NCBI GenBank assembly: GCA_947457615.1
Contig: CANGWK010000010.1
Coordinates: forward strand, 1-64,000
DNA from: Flavobacteriaceae bacterium
Lineage (GTDB): Bacteria > Bacteroidota > Bacteroidia > Flavobacteriales > Flavobacteriaceae
Reading direction: 5' to 3'
DNA length: 64,000 nucleotides
Shown here: piece by piece, positions 1-8,653 of the stretch
Position numbering within the stretch: position 1 is the stretch's first letter
Layout of the letters: each line of letters opens with the position of its first letter
The notes under the pieces: generated by a model
The model's input: only the letters and a program-made list of their open reading frames with translations
Databases searched by the model: none
What the model was told of the DNA's origin: nothing
Made by a program: the position numbers and the translations under genes

Positions 1-273
1 GAAACTATAGATTATCCACATTATTTTACTCCAAATGGCGATGGCATTCACGATACATGGAATATTAGTGGATTACAAAATGATTTTAGCGCAAAAATTT
101 ATATATTTGACCGCTACGGAAAACTAGTGAAACAAATCAGTCCGCAAGGACAAGGATGGGATGGAACTTACAACGGAATTTTATTGCCATCTACCGATTA
201 CTGGTTCACTGTAGATTATAGCCAAGCGGCAGCTTACAAACAATTTAAAGCGCATTTCTCGCTTAAACGATAA
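1..273 (+). CDS. T9SS type B sorting domain protein (C-terminal part only)
   Basis: The reading frame is open from the first base and ends at TAA 271-273, giving the last 90 residues of a longer protein cut by the window edge. The segment TPNGDGIHDTW, then YIFDRYGKLV, then GWDGTYNG and a final KAHFSLKR is the gliding-motility-associated C-terminal (type B) sorting domain that directs proteins through the type IX secretion system of Bacteroidota. The full protein is therefore probably a large secreted or surface protein. Its N-terminal function cannot be seen. The downstream ilv promoter at 358 starts a new unit. Confidence 0.9.
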   Translation, partial: ETIDYPHYFTPNGDGIHDTWNISGLQNDFSAKIYIFDRYGKLVKQISPQGQGWDGTYNGILLPSTDYWFTVDYSQAAAYKQFKAHFSLKR

Positions 274-357
274 AAAAATAAAAAAATGCTGGAGAAATCT
301 AGCACTTTTCTAAAGATTTTCATTTAATCAACTTTTTTAAATTAAATTATATTTAAC

Positions 358-388
358 TTGTAAGTTTAAAAATATTTATCTATTTTTG
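358..388 (+). promoter_or_regulatory. Promoter of the ilv operon
   Basis: TTG at 358-360 and TATTTTTG at 381-388, separated by 20 bases, fit the Bacteroidota promoter form (TTG, 17-20 bases, TAnnTTTG). The predicted transcript would start near 395, about 15 bases before the first leader peptide. The match is by eye. Confidence 0.6.
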
Positions 389-409
389 AAAATCAAATAA
401 ACAACTCAA

Positions 410-457
410 ATGGCCACTATTATTAACATTATTATTAAAGTGAAAAATTCCTATTAG
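410..457 (+). CDS. ilv operon leader peptide 1 (MATIINIIIKVKNSY)
   Basis: ATG 410 to TAG 455-457 encodes 15 residues, five of them Ile (two ATT, then three ATT in a row) and one Val. It starts just after the promoter and is followed directly by a terminator hairpin, the layout of amino-acid attenuator leader peptides. Starvation for charged Ile-tRNA would stall a ribosome on codons 4-9. No ribosome-binding site is obvious, which is normal in this phylum. Translation itself is inferred. Confidence 0.75.
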   Translation: MATIINIIIKVKNSY

Positions 458-480
458 GAAGGCCATTTCTATTATATGTA

Positions 481-511
481 AAGCCTCCTATTAATTTGGG
501 AGGCTTTTTTA
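481..511 (+). terminator. Intrinsic terminator of attenuator 1
   Basis: An 8-bp stem (481-488 with 499-506), a 10-base loop and a T run form a typical rho-independent terminator. It lies between leader peptide 1 and leader peptide 2, upstream of ilvE, so it can only act as a conditional stop for the operon. Confidence 0.8.
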
Positions 512-521
512 TTTTAAAAAA

Positions 522-572
522 ATGAAGAATATAACATCTATTATTGTCGTAATTATTATTCGCACTATGTGA
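522..572 (+). CDS. ilv operon leader peptide 2 (MKNITSIIVVIIIRTM)
   Basis: ATG 522 to TGA 570-572 encodes 16 residues with six Ile and two Val, including an unbroken IIVVIII stretch at codons 7-13. It begins 11 bases after the first terminator and is followed by a second, stronger terminator. It is not a copy of leader 1 at the nucleotide level. The Val codons suggest it senses valine as well as isoleucine. Expression is inferred from composition and position only. Confidence 0.75.
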   Translation: MKNITSIIVVIIIRTM

Positions 573-598
573 CGAGTCAGGACAATTATATCTATAAC

Positions 599-635
599 AA
601 CCTTTCTCTAACACAATTGAGAAAGGTTTTTTTTT
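599..635 (+). terminator. Intrinsic terminator of attenuator 2
   Basis: AACCTTTCTC 599-608 pairs perfectly with GAGAAAGGTT 619-628 around a 10-base loop, followed by a run of nine T from 627 to 635. It ends 18 bases before the ilvE ATG. A weak antiterminator can be drawn between 574-581 and 601-608 (two triplets of pairs around a 2x2 mismatch), and 543-548 (ATTGTC, in the leader) can pair with 581-586. The terminator is clear; the competing structures are less certain than in attenuator 1. Confidence 0.85.
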
Positions 636-653
636 AACTAAAAATTATTGAAA

Positions 654-1523
654 ATGTATTTTAACGAACAAACTATTATTTTATTAAACGGAAATTTTGT
701 TAAAGCAGAAGAATCTAAAACAGATTTATATTCCCAAACACTTCATTACGGATATGGTGTTTTTGAAGGAATTAGAGCTTATGACACTATAAATGGAGTA
801 CGGATTTTTAAAGCAAAAGAACACTATGAAAGACTAAAAAAATCTTGTGAATTAATTAATATCCCTTTTAATTATTCTGTAGAAGAAATAATAGAACAAA
901 CATATAAATTACTAGAAATCAATAATTTTAAAGACGCCTATATTCGACCTTTAATTTTTTGTAGTCCAAATATGAGTCTTACAAAGCCAACTGGTGTTTC
1001 GTTAATGATTTGTGCTTGGGAATGGGGAGCCTACTTGGGAGATAATTTATTAAACCTATGTATTTCCTCTTATTGCAGACCCCATCCCCGTTCCACTAAA
1101 ATTGAGGCCAAAGTTTGTGGGCATTATGTGAATTCTATTTTAGCAACTTCTGAAGCTAAATTTAAAGGTTTTGACGAAGCTCTTTTATTAGATTCCGATG
1201 GTTTTTTGGCAGAGGGTCCTGGTTCCAATTTATTTTTTGAAAAAAACGAAAAATTACATACCCCAAAAAGGGGAAATATCTTACCTGGTATTACAAGATC
1301 AACTGTTTTTGAATTATGTGGAAACCTAGGAATTCAAATAGAAGAGGGATCCTATCTTACAGAAGATTTACTAAAAGCGGATAGTGCTTTTTTATGTGGA
1401 ACCGCTGCTGAAATTGTAGGAATTAACTCGGTAGCTTACAAAACGTTTCCGCTTAATTGGGAGAAATCACTTGGAAAAAAATTACAAACTGAATACAAAA
1501 ATCTTGTCCTTGAAAAAGACTAA
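654..1523 (+). CDS. ilvE: Branched-chain amino acid aminotransferase
   Basis: This PLP enzyme (fold type IV) moves the amino group between glutamate and the 2-oxo acids of leucine, isoleucine and valine, the last step of the pathway. The 289-residue product has the expected family landmarks: YGYGVFEGIRAY near residues 32-43, the Schiff-base lysine at K153 in EAKVCGHYVNS, and EGPGSNLFF. ATG 654 was chosen over an in-frame TTG six bases upstream because ATG is the usual start and the protein then opens as MYFNEQ. It is the first gene of the ilv operon, directly after the two attenuators, and ilvD begins 9 bases after its stop. Confidence 0.95.
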   Translation: MYFNEQTIILLNGNFVKAEESKTDLYSQTLHYGYGVFEGIRAYDTINGVRIFKAKEHYERLKKSCELINIPFNYSVEEIIEQTYKLLEINNFKDAYIRPLIFCSPNMSLTKPTGVSLMICAWEWGAYLGDNLLNLCISSYCRPHPRSTKIEAKVCGHYVNSILATSEAKFKGFDEALLLDSDGFLAEGPGSNLFFEKNEKLHTPKRGNILPGITRSTVFELCGNLGIQIEEGSYLTEDLLKADSAFLCGTAAEIVGINSVAYKTFPLNWEKSLGKKLQTEYKNLVLEKD

Positions 1524-1532
1524 ATCAAAACT

Positions 1533-3212
1533 ATGGAATTAAATAAATACAGTAAAACCGTAACCCAAGACCCAACTCAGCCAGCTGCACAAGCAATGTT
1601 ATATGGTATAGGTTTAGATGATAAAAAATTAGCTCAAGCCTTTGTAGGAATTGCGTCCATGGGATATGACGGCAACACCTGCAACATGCACCTCAACCAT
1701 CTTGCCTCTTACATAAAAGAAGAGGTAAATGCATTAGAAATGACTGGTTTAATTTTTAACACAATCGGAATTAGCGATGGCATTACTAATGGAACAGATG
1801 GCATGCGCTACTCACTAGTAAGTCGGGAAATAATTGCTGATAGTATAGAAAGTGTTGTAGCAGGTCATTATTATGATGGCGTTATTGCAGTTCCTGGTTG
1901 TGACAAAAATATGCCCGGTTCTATAATTGCTATGGGGAGATTAAATCGCCCATCGATAATGGTTTATGGTGGAACTATTGCTCCAGGGAAATACCAAAAT
2001 AAAGATTTAAACATTGTATCGGCTTTTGAAGCATTGGGCGAAAAAATTGCTGGGAAGATTTCGGAGGAAGATTTTAAAGGAATAATAAAAAATGCTTGTC
2101 CGGGAGCGGGAGCTTGTGGTGGAATGTACACCGCCAATACCATGGCAATAGCAATAGAAGCATTAGGAATGAGCCTTCCCTACTCTAGTTCCAATCCTGC
2201 AATTAGCAAGGAAAAAATTGAAGAATGCAGGGATGCCGCAAGTAAAATGAAAGTGCTTTTAGAAAAAAATATTTGCCCAAAAGACATCATGACCTTTGAA
2301 GCATTTGAAAATGCCGTAACAACCCTTATCGCCCTTGGAGGTAGCACCAATGCAGTCTTACACATTATTGCTATGGCAAAAAGTGTAGGGGTAAGTTTTA
2401 ATCAAGAGGATTTTCAAAGAATTAGTAACAAAACTCCATTAATAGCCGATTTCAAACCCGGTGGGAATTATTTAATGCAAAATCTATTTGATGCAGGTGG
2501 CGTTCCAATGGTGTTGAAATATTTACTAAAAAAAGGAATGCTTCACGGAAATTGCCTTACCGTTACCGGAAAAACATTAGCAGAAAATTTAGAAAACGTA
2601 ACTGAAATTGATTTCAATGTTCAAAATATAATTCGTCCTATAGAAAATCCATTAAAAGCAACGGGGCACCTTCAAATTTTGTACGGAAATTTAGCAGAAA
2701 AAGGATCGGTTGCCAAAATATCTGGGAAAGAAGGTGAAAAATTTACAGGCCCTGCCAAAGTATTTGACGGTGAAAAACAATTAATAAAAGGAATTGAGGA
2801 TAAAAAAATTGCTGCTGGCGATGTAGTGGTAATTCGCTATGTTGGCCCTAAAGGTGGCCCTGGAATGCCCGAAATGTTAAAACCAACTTCGGCAATTATA
2901 GGAGCAGGTCTTGGCAAAAGTGTGGCTTTAATTACAGATGGAAGATTTAGCGGTGGCACCCACGGATTTGTTGTTGGGCATATCACTCCCGAAGCATTTG
3001 ATGGCGGAACAATTGCATTAGTTAACGATGGCGATTCTATAGAAATTGATGCAGTTAACAACACTATTCACCTGGCTGTAACCGATGAAGAACTAGAAAA
3101 AAGAAGGAAAAATTTCATTGCTCCCAAACTGAACGTGACTAATGGTGTGCTTTATAAATATGCAAAATTAGTAAAAGATGCATCGGAAGGTTGTGTAACC
3201 GATGAAGACTAA
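1533..3212 (+). CDS. ilvD: Dihydroxy-acid dehydratase
   Basis: This enzyme dehydrates 2,3-dihydroxy-3-methylbutanoate and the isoleucine analogue to the corresponding 2-oxo acids, the third common step of Ile/Val synthesis, using an iron-sulfur cluster and Mg2+. The 559 residues match the usual family length. Cluster-ligand cysteines are visible in GCDKNMPG and in [17 protein letters not shown], and the C-terminal domain has GPGMPEML and [15 protein letters not shown] text ([16 protein letters not shown]). It is cotranscribed with ilvE (9-base gap) and ilvB (39-base gap). Confidence 0.97.
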   Translation: MELNKYSKTVTQDPTQPAAQAMLYGIGLDDKKLAQAFVGIASMGYDGNTCNMHLNHLASYIKEEVNALEMTGLIFNTIGISDGITNGTDGMRYSLVSREIIADSIESVVAGHYYDGVIAVPGCDKNMPGSIIAMGRLNRPSIMVYGGTIAPGKYQNKDLNIVSAFEALGEKIAGKISEEDFKGIIKNACPGAGACGGMYTANTMAIAIEALGMSLPYSSSNPAISKEKIEECRDAASKMKVLLEKNICPKDIMTFEAFENAVTTLIALGGSTNAVLHIIAMAKSVGVSFNQEDFQRISNKTPLIADFKPGGNYLMQNLFDAGGVPMVLKYLLKKGMLHGNCLTVTGKTLAENLENVTEIDFNVQNIIRPIENPLKATGHLQILYGNLAEKGSVAKISGKEGEKFTGPAKVFDGEKQLIKGIEDKKIAAGDVVVIRYVGPKGGPGMPEMLKPTSAIIGAGLGKSVALITDGRFSGGTHGFVVGHITPEAFDGGTIALVNDGDSIEIDAVNNTIHLAVTDEELEKRRKNFIAPKLNVTNGVLYKYAKLVKDASEGCVTDED

Positions 3213-3251
3213 CTTTTTGGCAAAATTTACTATCTAAATAGATAAAAAAAT

Positions 3252-5000
3252 ATGGAAACAATTGAGAATTTGAAAAAACAACCCAAGGAAAATGCGGTTG
3301 TGAAAACGAGTGGCAGTTTAGCGGTAATTGATGTCTTGCTGTCAGAAAAAGTAGATACTCTTTTTGGGTATCCGGGAGGAGCAATTATGCCTATTTACGA
3401 TGCTTTATACGATTATAAAGACAAACTTAATCATATTTTAGTACGCCATGAACAAGGTGCCATTCATGCTGCGCAAGGGTATGCAAGGGTTAGCGGAAAA
3501 ACAGGAGTGGTATTTGCAACTAGTGGTCCTGGCGCAACCAATTTAGTTACTGGTTTGGCTGATGCCATGATTGACAGCACCCCTTTAGTATGTATCACCG
3601 GGCAGGTATTCGCACATTTATTGGGTACCGATGCTTTCCAAGAAACGGACATCATTAACATCACCACTCCAATAACTAAATGGAATTATCAAATAACCGA
3701 TGCTACTGAAATTCCGGAGATATTAGCAAAAGCCTTTTTTATTGCTAAAACTGGTCGCCCGGGACCTGTGTTGATTGATATTACTAAAAATGCTCAGTTA
3801 CAAATTTTTGATTATAAAGGGTATAGACCTTGTATTCACGTGAGAAGTTACAGAGCAGAACCTATCATTAGAAACGAATATATAGAAAAAGCAGCCGCAA
3901 TAATCAATCAAGCAAAGAAACCTTTTGTAGTTTTTGGTCAAGGAGTATTGCTTGGAAATGCTGAAAAAGAATTTATTGAATTTATTGAAAAAGGGGGCTT
4001 CCCAACGGCTTGGACAATTATGGGAATGAGTGCTATTCCTACAGACCATCCGTTAGGAGTTGGAATGGTAGGAATGCACGGAAATTATGCTCCTAATTTT
4101 TTAACCAACGAATGCGATGTTTTAATTGCTGTCGGAATGCGTTTTGACGATAGAGTTACCGGAAGATTAGATAAATATGCCAAGCAAGCACAGATTATTC
4201 ATTTGGATATTGACCCTTCAGAAATTGAAAAAAATGTACCTGTAGCAGTTCCGGTTTGGGGAAATTGCAAACAAACGCTTCCGTTATTAACTGCATTAAT
4301 AGAAGAGAAAAAACATCCGGAATGGTTTAAAGAATTTGAAATTAGAAAAGAAAAAGAATACACTACTTTAATCGACAAAGAACTCCGCCCAACCGAAGGA
4401 GAACTTACTATGGGGGAAGTACTGCAAGTATTGAATGAATTAACCAATGGCGATGCCGTAATTGTAACCGATGTTGGGCAACACCAAATGGTGGCTTGCA
4501 GATATGCCAAGCAAAATAAATCTAGAAGCAACATAACTAGTGGTGGATTAGGCACTATGGGATATGCGCTTCCGGCAGCAATTGGAGCCAAGTATGGAGC
4601 GGCCGAAAGACAAGTGGTAGCCATTATGGGTGATGGTGGTGCGCAAATGAACATTCAGGAATTTGGAACTATTATGCAATTTAAGCCTAACGTGAAAATT
4701 ATAATTTTAAACAATCGGTTCCTTGGGATGGTGCGCCAATGGCAAGAACTTTTTCATGAAAAGAGGTATTCCTTTACGGATATTCAAAGTCCCGATTTTG
4801 TTCAAGTTGCTAAAGGATATCATATCGATGGAAAACAAATTTCGAAACGAGAAGAGTTACGATCTAGTTTGAAAGAAATGTTGGACCACCCAAGTTCGTT
4901 TTTACTGGAAGTAGCCGTAGCACAAGAAGACAATGTATTTCCTATGGTGCCGCAAGGAAAAGGTGTGGCAGAAATAGTGTTAACTAAAGAAGAAATTTAA
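3252..5000 (+). CDS. ilvB: Acetolactate synthase, large (catalytic) subunit
   Basis: This ThDP- and FAD-dependent enzyme condenses pyruvate with pyruvate or 2-oxobutyrate to form acetolactate or acetohydroxybutyrate, the first common step of Val/Ile synthesis. The 582 residues carry the catalytic glutamate E67 in RHEQGAIHAAQGYAR, the GATNLVTG loop, and the ThDP motif beginning MGDGGAQMNIQEF and closing with NNRF. ilvN starts after a single intervening base, so the two subunits are translationally linked. Biosynthetic function is supported by the operon; a catabolic synthase would lack ilvN. Confidence 0.96.
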   Translation: METIENLKKQPKENAVVKTSGSLAVIDVLLSEKVDTLFGYPGGAIMPIYDALYDYKDKLNHILVRHEQGAIHAAQGYARVSGKTGVVFATSGPGATNLVTGLADAMIDSTPLVCITGQVFAHLLGTDAFQETDIINITTPITKWNYQITDATEIPEILAKAFFIAKTGRPGPVLIDITKNAQLQIFDYKGYRPCIHVRSYRAEPIIRNEYIEKAAAIINQAKKPFVVFGQGVLLGNAEKEFIEFIEKGGFPTAWTIMGMSAIPTDHPLGVGMVGMHGNYAPNFLTNECDVLIAVGMRFDDRVTGRLDKYAKQAQIIHLDIDPSEIEKNVPVAVPVWGNCKQTLPLLTALIEEKKHPEWFKEFEIRKEKEYTTLIDKELRPTEGELTMGEVLQVLNELTNGDAVIVTDVGQHQMVACRYAKQNKSRSNITSGGLGTMGYALPAAIGAKYGAAERQVVAIMGDGGAQMNIQEFGTIMQFKPNVKIIILNNRFLGMVRQWQELFHEKRYSFTDIQSPDFVQVAKGYHIDGKQISKREELRSSLKEMLDHPSSFLLEVAVAQEDNVFPMVPQGKGVAEIVLTKEEI

Positions 5001-5001
5001 G

Positions 5002-5589
5002 ATGAAACAAGAATATACGTTGACCATTTATACCGAAAACCAAGTTGGACTGATTAATAAAATAGCCATTATGTTTTCTAGAAGAAAGATTAGTTTGGAG
5101 AGTTTGAATACTTCTCCGAGTGAGATTGAAAACATTTATCGCTTTACGATTGTTGTTCGAGAAACCGAAGAAGTGGTGAAAAATTTAGTGCGACAACTAG
5201 AAAAAATTGTAGATGTTTTTAAGGTGTTTTACAATACTAATGAAGAGATTATTTGGCAACAAATTGCTCTATACAAATTGGCTACACCCGTAATTATGAA
5301 GGAAGTTAAAGTTGAACGATTGCTGAGAGAATATGGTGCAAAAGCAGTGGTTATTAGAAACGATTATACCGTATTTGAAGTAACTGGGCAAGACAATGAA
5401 ATTAATAATTTGCTTAAAGAATTAGACCAATATGGGTTAATAGAATTTGTGAAAAGTTCTAGAATTGCCATTATAAAATCTAGTGATGGGATGCACCAAC
5501 AAGTGTTGGACATGGAGAAAAATGATCCAACCAAGTTGCCTATTAATAATGAGTTTTTGAATTTAAAAAGTATGATTTTTGAAATGTAA
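5002..5589 (+). CDS. ilvN: Acetolactate synthase, small (regulatory) subunit
   Basis: This is the regulatory partner of IlvB, which binds valine through an N-terminal ACT domain and activates the large subunit. The N-terminal 80 residues show the ACT pattern (YTLTIYTENQVGLINKIAIM, then a second strand around FTIVVR). The remaining part to residue 195 is the C-terminal domain found in long small subunits. The length is slightly above that of typical short-form IlvN or IlvH (about 85-165 residues). A 227-base gap holding a dispersed repeat separates it from ilvC. Confidence 0.93.
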   Translation: MKQEYTLTIYTENQVGLINKIAIMFSRRKISLESLNTSPSEIENIYRFTIVVRETEEVVKNLVRQLEKIVDVFKVFYNTNEEIIWQQIALYKLATPVIMKEVKVERLLREYGAKAVVIRNDYTVFEVTGQDNEINNLLKELDQYGLIEFVKSSRIAIIKSSDGMHQQVLDMEKNDPTKLPINNEFLNLKSMIFEM

Positions 5590-5612
5590 CTCAAAGATTG
5601 TAGCAAGCCTCA

Positions 5613-5765
5613 TACCCTAGCCCAGATAGAAGTGGAAAGCCTTTGGAACTAAAATTGTATTTTTTCTAGATAAAAAAGAGCGACCAAAGAAGCTCCTTTT
5701 TTATTGTAGAAAAAAACAATTTTAGGAGAAAGCTTGTAACGGATAGCTGGAATAGCTTCTGAAAA
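5613..5765 (+). repeat. Flavobacterial intergenic repeat with long hairpin, between ilvN and ilvC
   Basis: The stretch opens with ACCCTAGCCCAGATAGAAG and closes with GGATAGCTGGAATAGCTTC, end blocks I recognise from memory as recurring between genes in Flavobacterium-type genomes. The centre is a nested palindrome: AAAATTGT 5651-5658 with ACAATTTT 5716-5723, TTTTTTCTA 5660-5668 with TAGAAAAAA 5707-5715, and ATAAAAAAGAGC 5670-5681 with GCTC(C)TTTTTTAT 5692-5704. The inner part resembles a terminator. Whether it is a mobile repeat, an RNA or a processing site is unknown. Confidence 0.6.
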
Positions 5766-5816
5766 AAATAAAAAATCGTCTGCAATGCGGACAGTAACTA
5801 AAAAAGAAAAAAGAAA

Positions 5817-7292
5817 ATGGAAAATTATTTTAACGCACTTCCTCATAGATTAAAAGTTCAAGAGTTAGGAAAATGTGATTTTATGCAAAATAGTGCTTTT
5901 GTAAATGGAGTGCAACCACTTATTGGTAAAAAAATTGTGATTATTGGTTGTGGCGCGCAAGGATTGGCGCAAGGTCAAAACCTTAGAGATAGCGGATTGC
6001 ATGTGGCGTATGCTTTAAGAGAAAGTGCAATTTTGGAGAAAAGGGCTTCGTATAGAAATGCCGTTGAAAACGGATTTGAAGTGGGAACGTTTGAAGAGAT
6101 GGTTTCTGGTGCCGATTTGGTTTCTAATTTGTCTCCGGACAAGCAACACACTGGCGTGGTGAATAAAATTATGCCGTTGATGAAGGTTGGGTCTTGTTTA
6201 TCGTATTCGCATGGGTTTAATATTGTGGAGGAAGGCATGCAAATAAGAAAGGATATTACGGTTATTATGGTGGCTCCTAAGTCGCCGGCATCGGAAGTTA
6301 GGGCAGAATATTTAAGAGGTTTTGGGGTGCCAACGCTTATAGCGGTTCATGCAGAAAATGATCCAAATGGAGAGGGACTCGAATTGGCTAAGGCCTATTG
6401 TGTTGGTACTGGTGGTCATAGGGCTGGGGTATTGCTTTCGTCGTTTGTAGCCGAAGTTAAATCGGATTTAATGGGAGAGCAAACTATTCTTTGTGGGTTG
6501 TTGCAAACTGGGTCTATCTTGAGTTTTAATAAAATGATTGCTAATGGAATTGATTCTGGATATGCCTCTAAATTGGTGCAATATGGTTGGGAAGTGATTA
6601 CCGAAGCCTTGAAAATTGGGGGAATTACCAATATGATGGATCGACTTTCGAATCCTGCAAAAATTGAGGCTTTTAAATTGGCTGAAGAATTGAAGCAACT
6701 AATGACACCTTTGTTTAATAAGCATATAGACAATATATTGTCGGGAGAATTTTCTAAAACTATGATGGAAGATTGGGCTAATGGCGACAAAAATTTACTG
6801 ACTTGGAGAGCAGCAACAGGAGAAACGGCATTTGAAAAAACGGCTGCCGGAAGTATTGAAATTAGTGAACAAGAGTATTTTGACCATGCTACTTTGCTGG
6901 TTGCATTTGTAAAATCGGGGGTGGAATTGGCTTATGAAACTATGACTTTGGCAGGTATAAAAAATGAATCTGCGTATTATGAATCGTTGCACGAGGCGCC
7001 ACTTATTGCCAATACTATTGCTAGAAAAAAATTATTTGAAATGAATCGAGTGATTTCAGATACGGCCGAATATGGTTGCTATTTATTTGATCATGCTTGT
7101 AAACCGTTATTGGCTGATTTTATGGATAAGGTAGAGGTGAATTTAATTGGGGAAAACTTTAATTTGAATGCTACTGCTGTTGATAATTTTGAATTAGTTA
7201 GAATTAATGCGGCCATTAGAAATCATTCTATTGAACTATGCGGGGCTGAACTTAGGGAAGCCATGACTGCTATGAAAAAAATTGTTGCTTAA
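5817..7292 (+). CDS. ilvC: Ketol-acid reductoisomerase, class II
   Basis: This Mg2+- and NAD(P)H-dependent enzyme isomerises and reduces acetolactate and acetohydroxybutyrate to the dihydroxy acids used by IlvD. The 491 residues identify the long class II form, with a duplicated C-terminal knotted domain, as against about 330 residues for class I. The Rossmann motif is [12 protein letters not shown] near residues 41-52, and [10 protein letters not shown] and [13 protein letters not shown] follow. It lies 227 bases after ilvN and 36 before ilvA, in the same direction. The repeat upstream could set its expression apart from ilvEDBN. Confidence 0.96.
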   Translation: MENYFNALPHRLKVQELGKCDFMQNSAFVNGVQPLIGKKIVIIGCGAQGLAQGQNLRDSGLHVAYALRESAILEKRASYRNAVENGFEVGTFEEMVSGADLVSNLSPDKQHTGVVNKIMPLMKVGSCLSYSHGFNIVEEGMQIRKDITVIMVAPKSPASEVRAEYLRGFGVPTLIAVHAENDPNGEGLELAKAYCVGTGGHRAGVLLSSFVAEVKSDLMGEQTILCGLLQTGSILSFNKMIANGIDSGYASKLVQYGWEVITEALKIGGITNMMDRLSNPAKIEAFKLAEELKQLMTPLFNKHIDNILSGEFSKTMMEDWANGDKNLLTWRAATGETAFEKTAAGSIEISEQEYFDHATLLVAFVKSGVELAYETMTLAGIKNESAYYESLHEAPLIANTIARKKLFEMNRVISDTAEYGCYLFDHACKPLLADFMDKVEVNLIGENFNLNATAVDNFELVRINAAIRNHSIELCGAELREAMTAMKKIVA

Positions 7293-7328
7293 CTTGAATA
7301 CAAAATCCTAAATAGGATACAAAAAACG

Positions 7329-8573
7329 ATGGATTTATTTAAACAAATACAAGAAGCAGCAAAGCAATTGGAGGCAGTAGTGCAAAAGACTCCCTTGATG
7401 GAAAATATTAATTTATCGGAAGAATTTAATGCAACTATTCTTTTAAAAAGAGAAGATTTGCAGGTGGTTCGTTCGTACAAAATTAGGGGTGCATATAATA
7501 AAATTAGTTCTCTTACAGAAGCCGAACGAATGCAAGGGATTGTTTGCGCAAGTGCCGGAAATCATGCGCAAGGCGTTGCTTATTCGTGCAATTTATTGCA
7601 AATAAAAGGGGTGATTTATATGCCGAAGACTACTCCGAATCAAAAGATAAAGCAAGTACAATTGTTTGGAAAAAAATATGTGGAGATTATTTTAACTGGC
7701 GATACTTTTGACGATGCTTTTTCTTCGGCGGTTACTGCTTGTAAAAAAGACAATTCTGTTTTTATTCATCCGTTTGATGATTTAAAAGTTATTGCCGGTC
7801 AAGGAACTGTTGCTTTAGAGATATTAGAATCTGCTAAAAAACCTATTGATTTTGTATTTATTCCTATTGGTGGTGGCGGATTGGCAGCAGGGCTTTCTAC
7901 TGTTTTTAAGCAATTAAGTCCCGCAACTAAAATTATTGGTGTGGAACCAGAAGGAGCACCGTCTATGCAAACTTCTATTGCGAATAATAAAAACACGGCA
8001 CTGGAAAGTATCAATAAATTTGTTGATGGCGCTGCAGTAAAACAGGTTGGCGACATTACTTTTTCTATTTGCAAAGAAAACCTAGACGACATTGTTCTCG
8101 TTCCCGAAGGAAAAGTATGCACTACTATTTTACGATTGTACAATGAAGAGGCTATGGTTGTGGAACCTGCAGGTGCATTAACTATTGCTGCATTGGATTT
8201 TTATAAAGATACAATTAAAGGCAAAAATGTTGTGTGTATTGTGAGCGGAAGTAATAATGACATAGAAAGAACCGAAGAAATAAAAGAACGTTCGTTGTTT
8301 TATGAAGGCTTGAAACATTATTTTATGATTCAGTTTCCGCAGCGACCTGGGGCGTTAAAAGAATTTGTCAATACCATTTTAGGAGAAGAGGATGATATTA
8401 CTTATTTTCAGTTTGCCAAGAAAAATAGTCGGGAGGTTGGTTCGGTCATAGTGGGATTGGAATTAAAGAACAAAGAGGATATTCATGCTATAAAATCTAA
8501 CATGACTACACATGGTTTTGAATACCGTTACCTCAACGAAAAAGAAGATTTATATGCGCAATTAATTGGATAA
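7329..8573 (+). CDS. ilvA: Threonine ammonia-lyase (threonine dehydratase), biosynthetic
   Basis: This PLP enzyme converts threonine to 2-oxobutyrate, committing carbon to isoleucine. The Schiff-base lysine is K51 in VRSYKIRGAYNK and the phosphate-binding glycine loop is GGGGLAAG. After the catalytic domain, residues from about 325 to 414 form a single ACT-like regulatory domain (HYFMIQFPQRPGALKEFVN), so feedback control by isoleucine is likely. The 414-residue length fits the one-ACT-domain form. It is the last gene of the operon and is followed by a terminator. Confidence 0.95.
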   Translation: MDLFKQIQEAAKQLEAVVQKTPLMENINLSEEFNATILLKREDLQVVRSYKIRGAYNKISSLTEAERMQGIVCASAGNHAQGVAYSCNLLQIKGVIYMPKTTPNQKIKQVQLFGKKYVEIILTGDTFDDAFSSAVTACKKDNSVFIHPFDDLKVIAGQGTVALEILESAKKPIDFVFIPIGGGGLAAGLSTVFKQLSPATKIIGVEPEGAPSMQTSIANNKNTALESINKFVDGAAVKQVGDITFSICKENLDDIVLVPEGKVCTTILRLYNEEAMVVEPAGALTIAALDFYKDTIKGKNVVCIVSGSNNDIERTEEIKERSLFYEGLKHYFMIQFPQRPGALKEFVNTILGEEDDITYFQFAKKNSREVGSVIVGLELKNKEDIHAIKSNMTTHGFEYRYLNEKEDLYAQLIG

Positions 8574-8592
8574 ATCTCTTTTTAATTATTAG

Positions 8593-8637
8593 AATGCCCC
8601 TAAGAGCTAACTACTCTTAGAGGCATTATCTTTTTTT
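8593..8637 (+). terminator. Terminator at the end of the ilv operon
   Basis: AATGCC 8593-8598 and CTAAGAG 8600-8606 pair with CTCTTAG 8614-8620 and GGCATT 8622-8627, with one C/A mismatch, followed by a T-rich run to 8637. It lies between ilvA and the converging peptidase gene. Confidence 0.85.
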
Positions 8638-8653
8638 AGAAATAATTTTTTAA

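Larger units (their letters stand above)
410..511 (+). promoter_or_regulatory. Transcription attenuator 1 of the ilv operon
   Basis: Three mutually exclusive pairings can be drawn. (1) ATGGCC 410-415 pairs with GGCCAT 461-466. (2) An antiterminator: TAGG/AGGC at 455-463, with one bulged A, pairs with GCCTCCTA 483-490. (3) A terminator: AAGCCTCC 481-488 pairs with GGAGGCTT 499-506, followed by a T run to 511. A ribosome stalled on the Ile codons would melt pairing 1 and allow the antiterminator. A ribosome at the stop codon (455-457) would cover the antiterminator and allow termination. The pairings are seen in the sequence; the mechanism is inferred from classical ilv, leu and his attenuators. 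Confidence 0.7.

Noticed and set aside
4199..4654. 151-codon minus-strand frame inside ilvB
   Set aside because: Antisense to a well-conserved gene; Pro/Ser/Ile-rich translation typical of a shadow frame.
5613..5765. Riboswitch or T-box upstream of ilvC
   Set aside because: No T-box or known riboswitch core is recognisable; the end blocks look like a dispersed repeat and the centre is a simple nested palindrome.
6416..6790. 124-codon minus-strand frame inside ilvC
   Set aside because: Shadow of the ilvC coding strand; no start context or domain.
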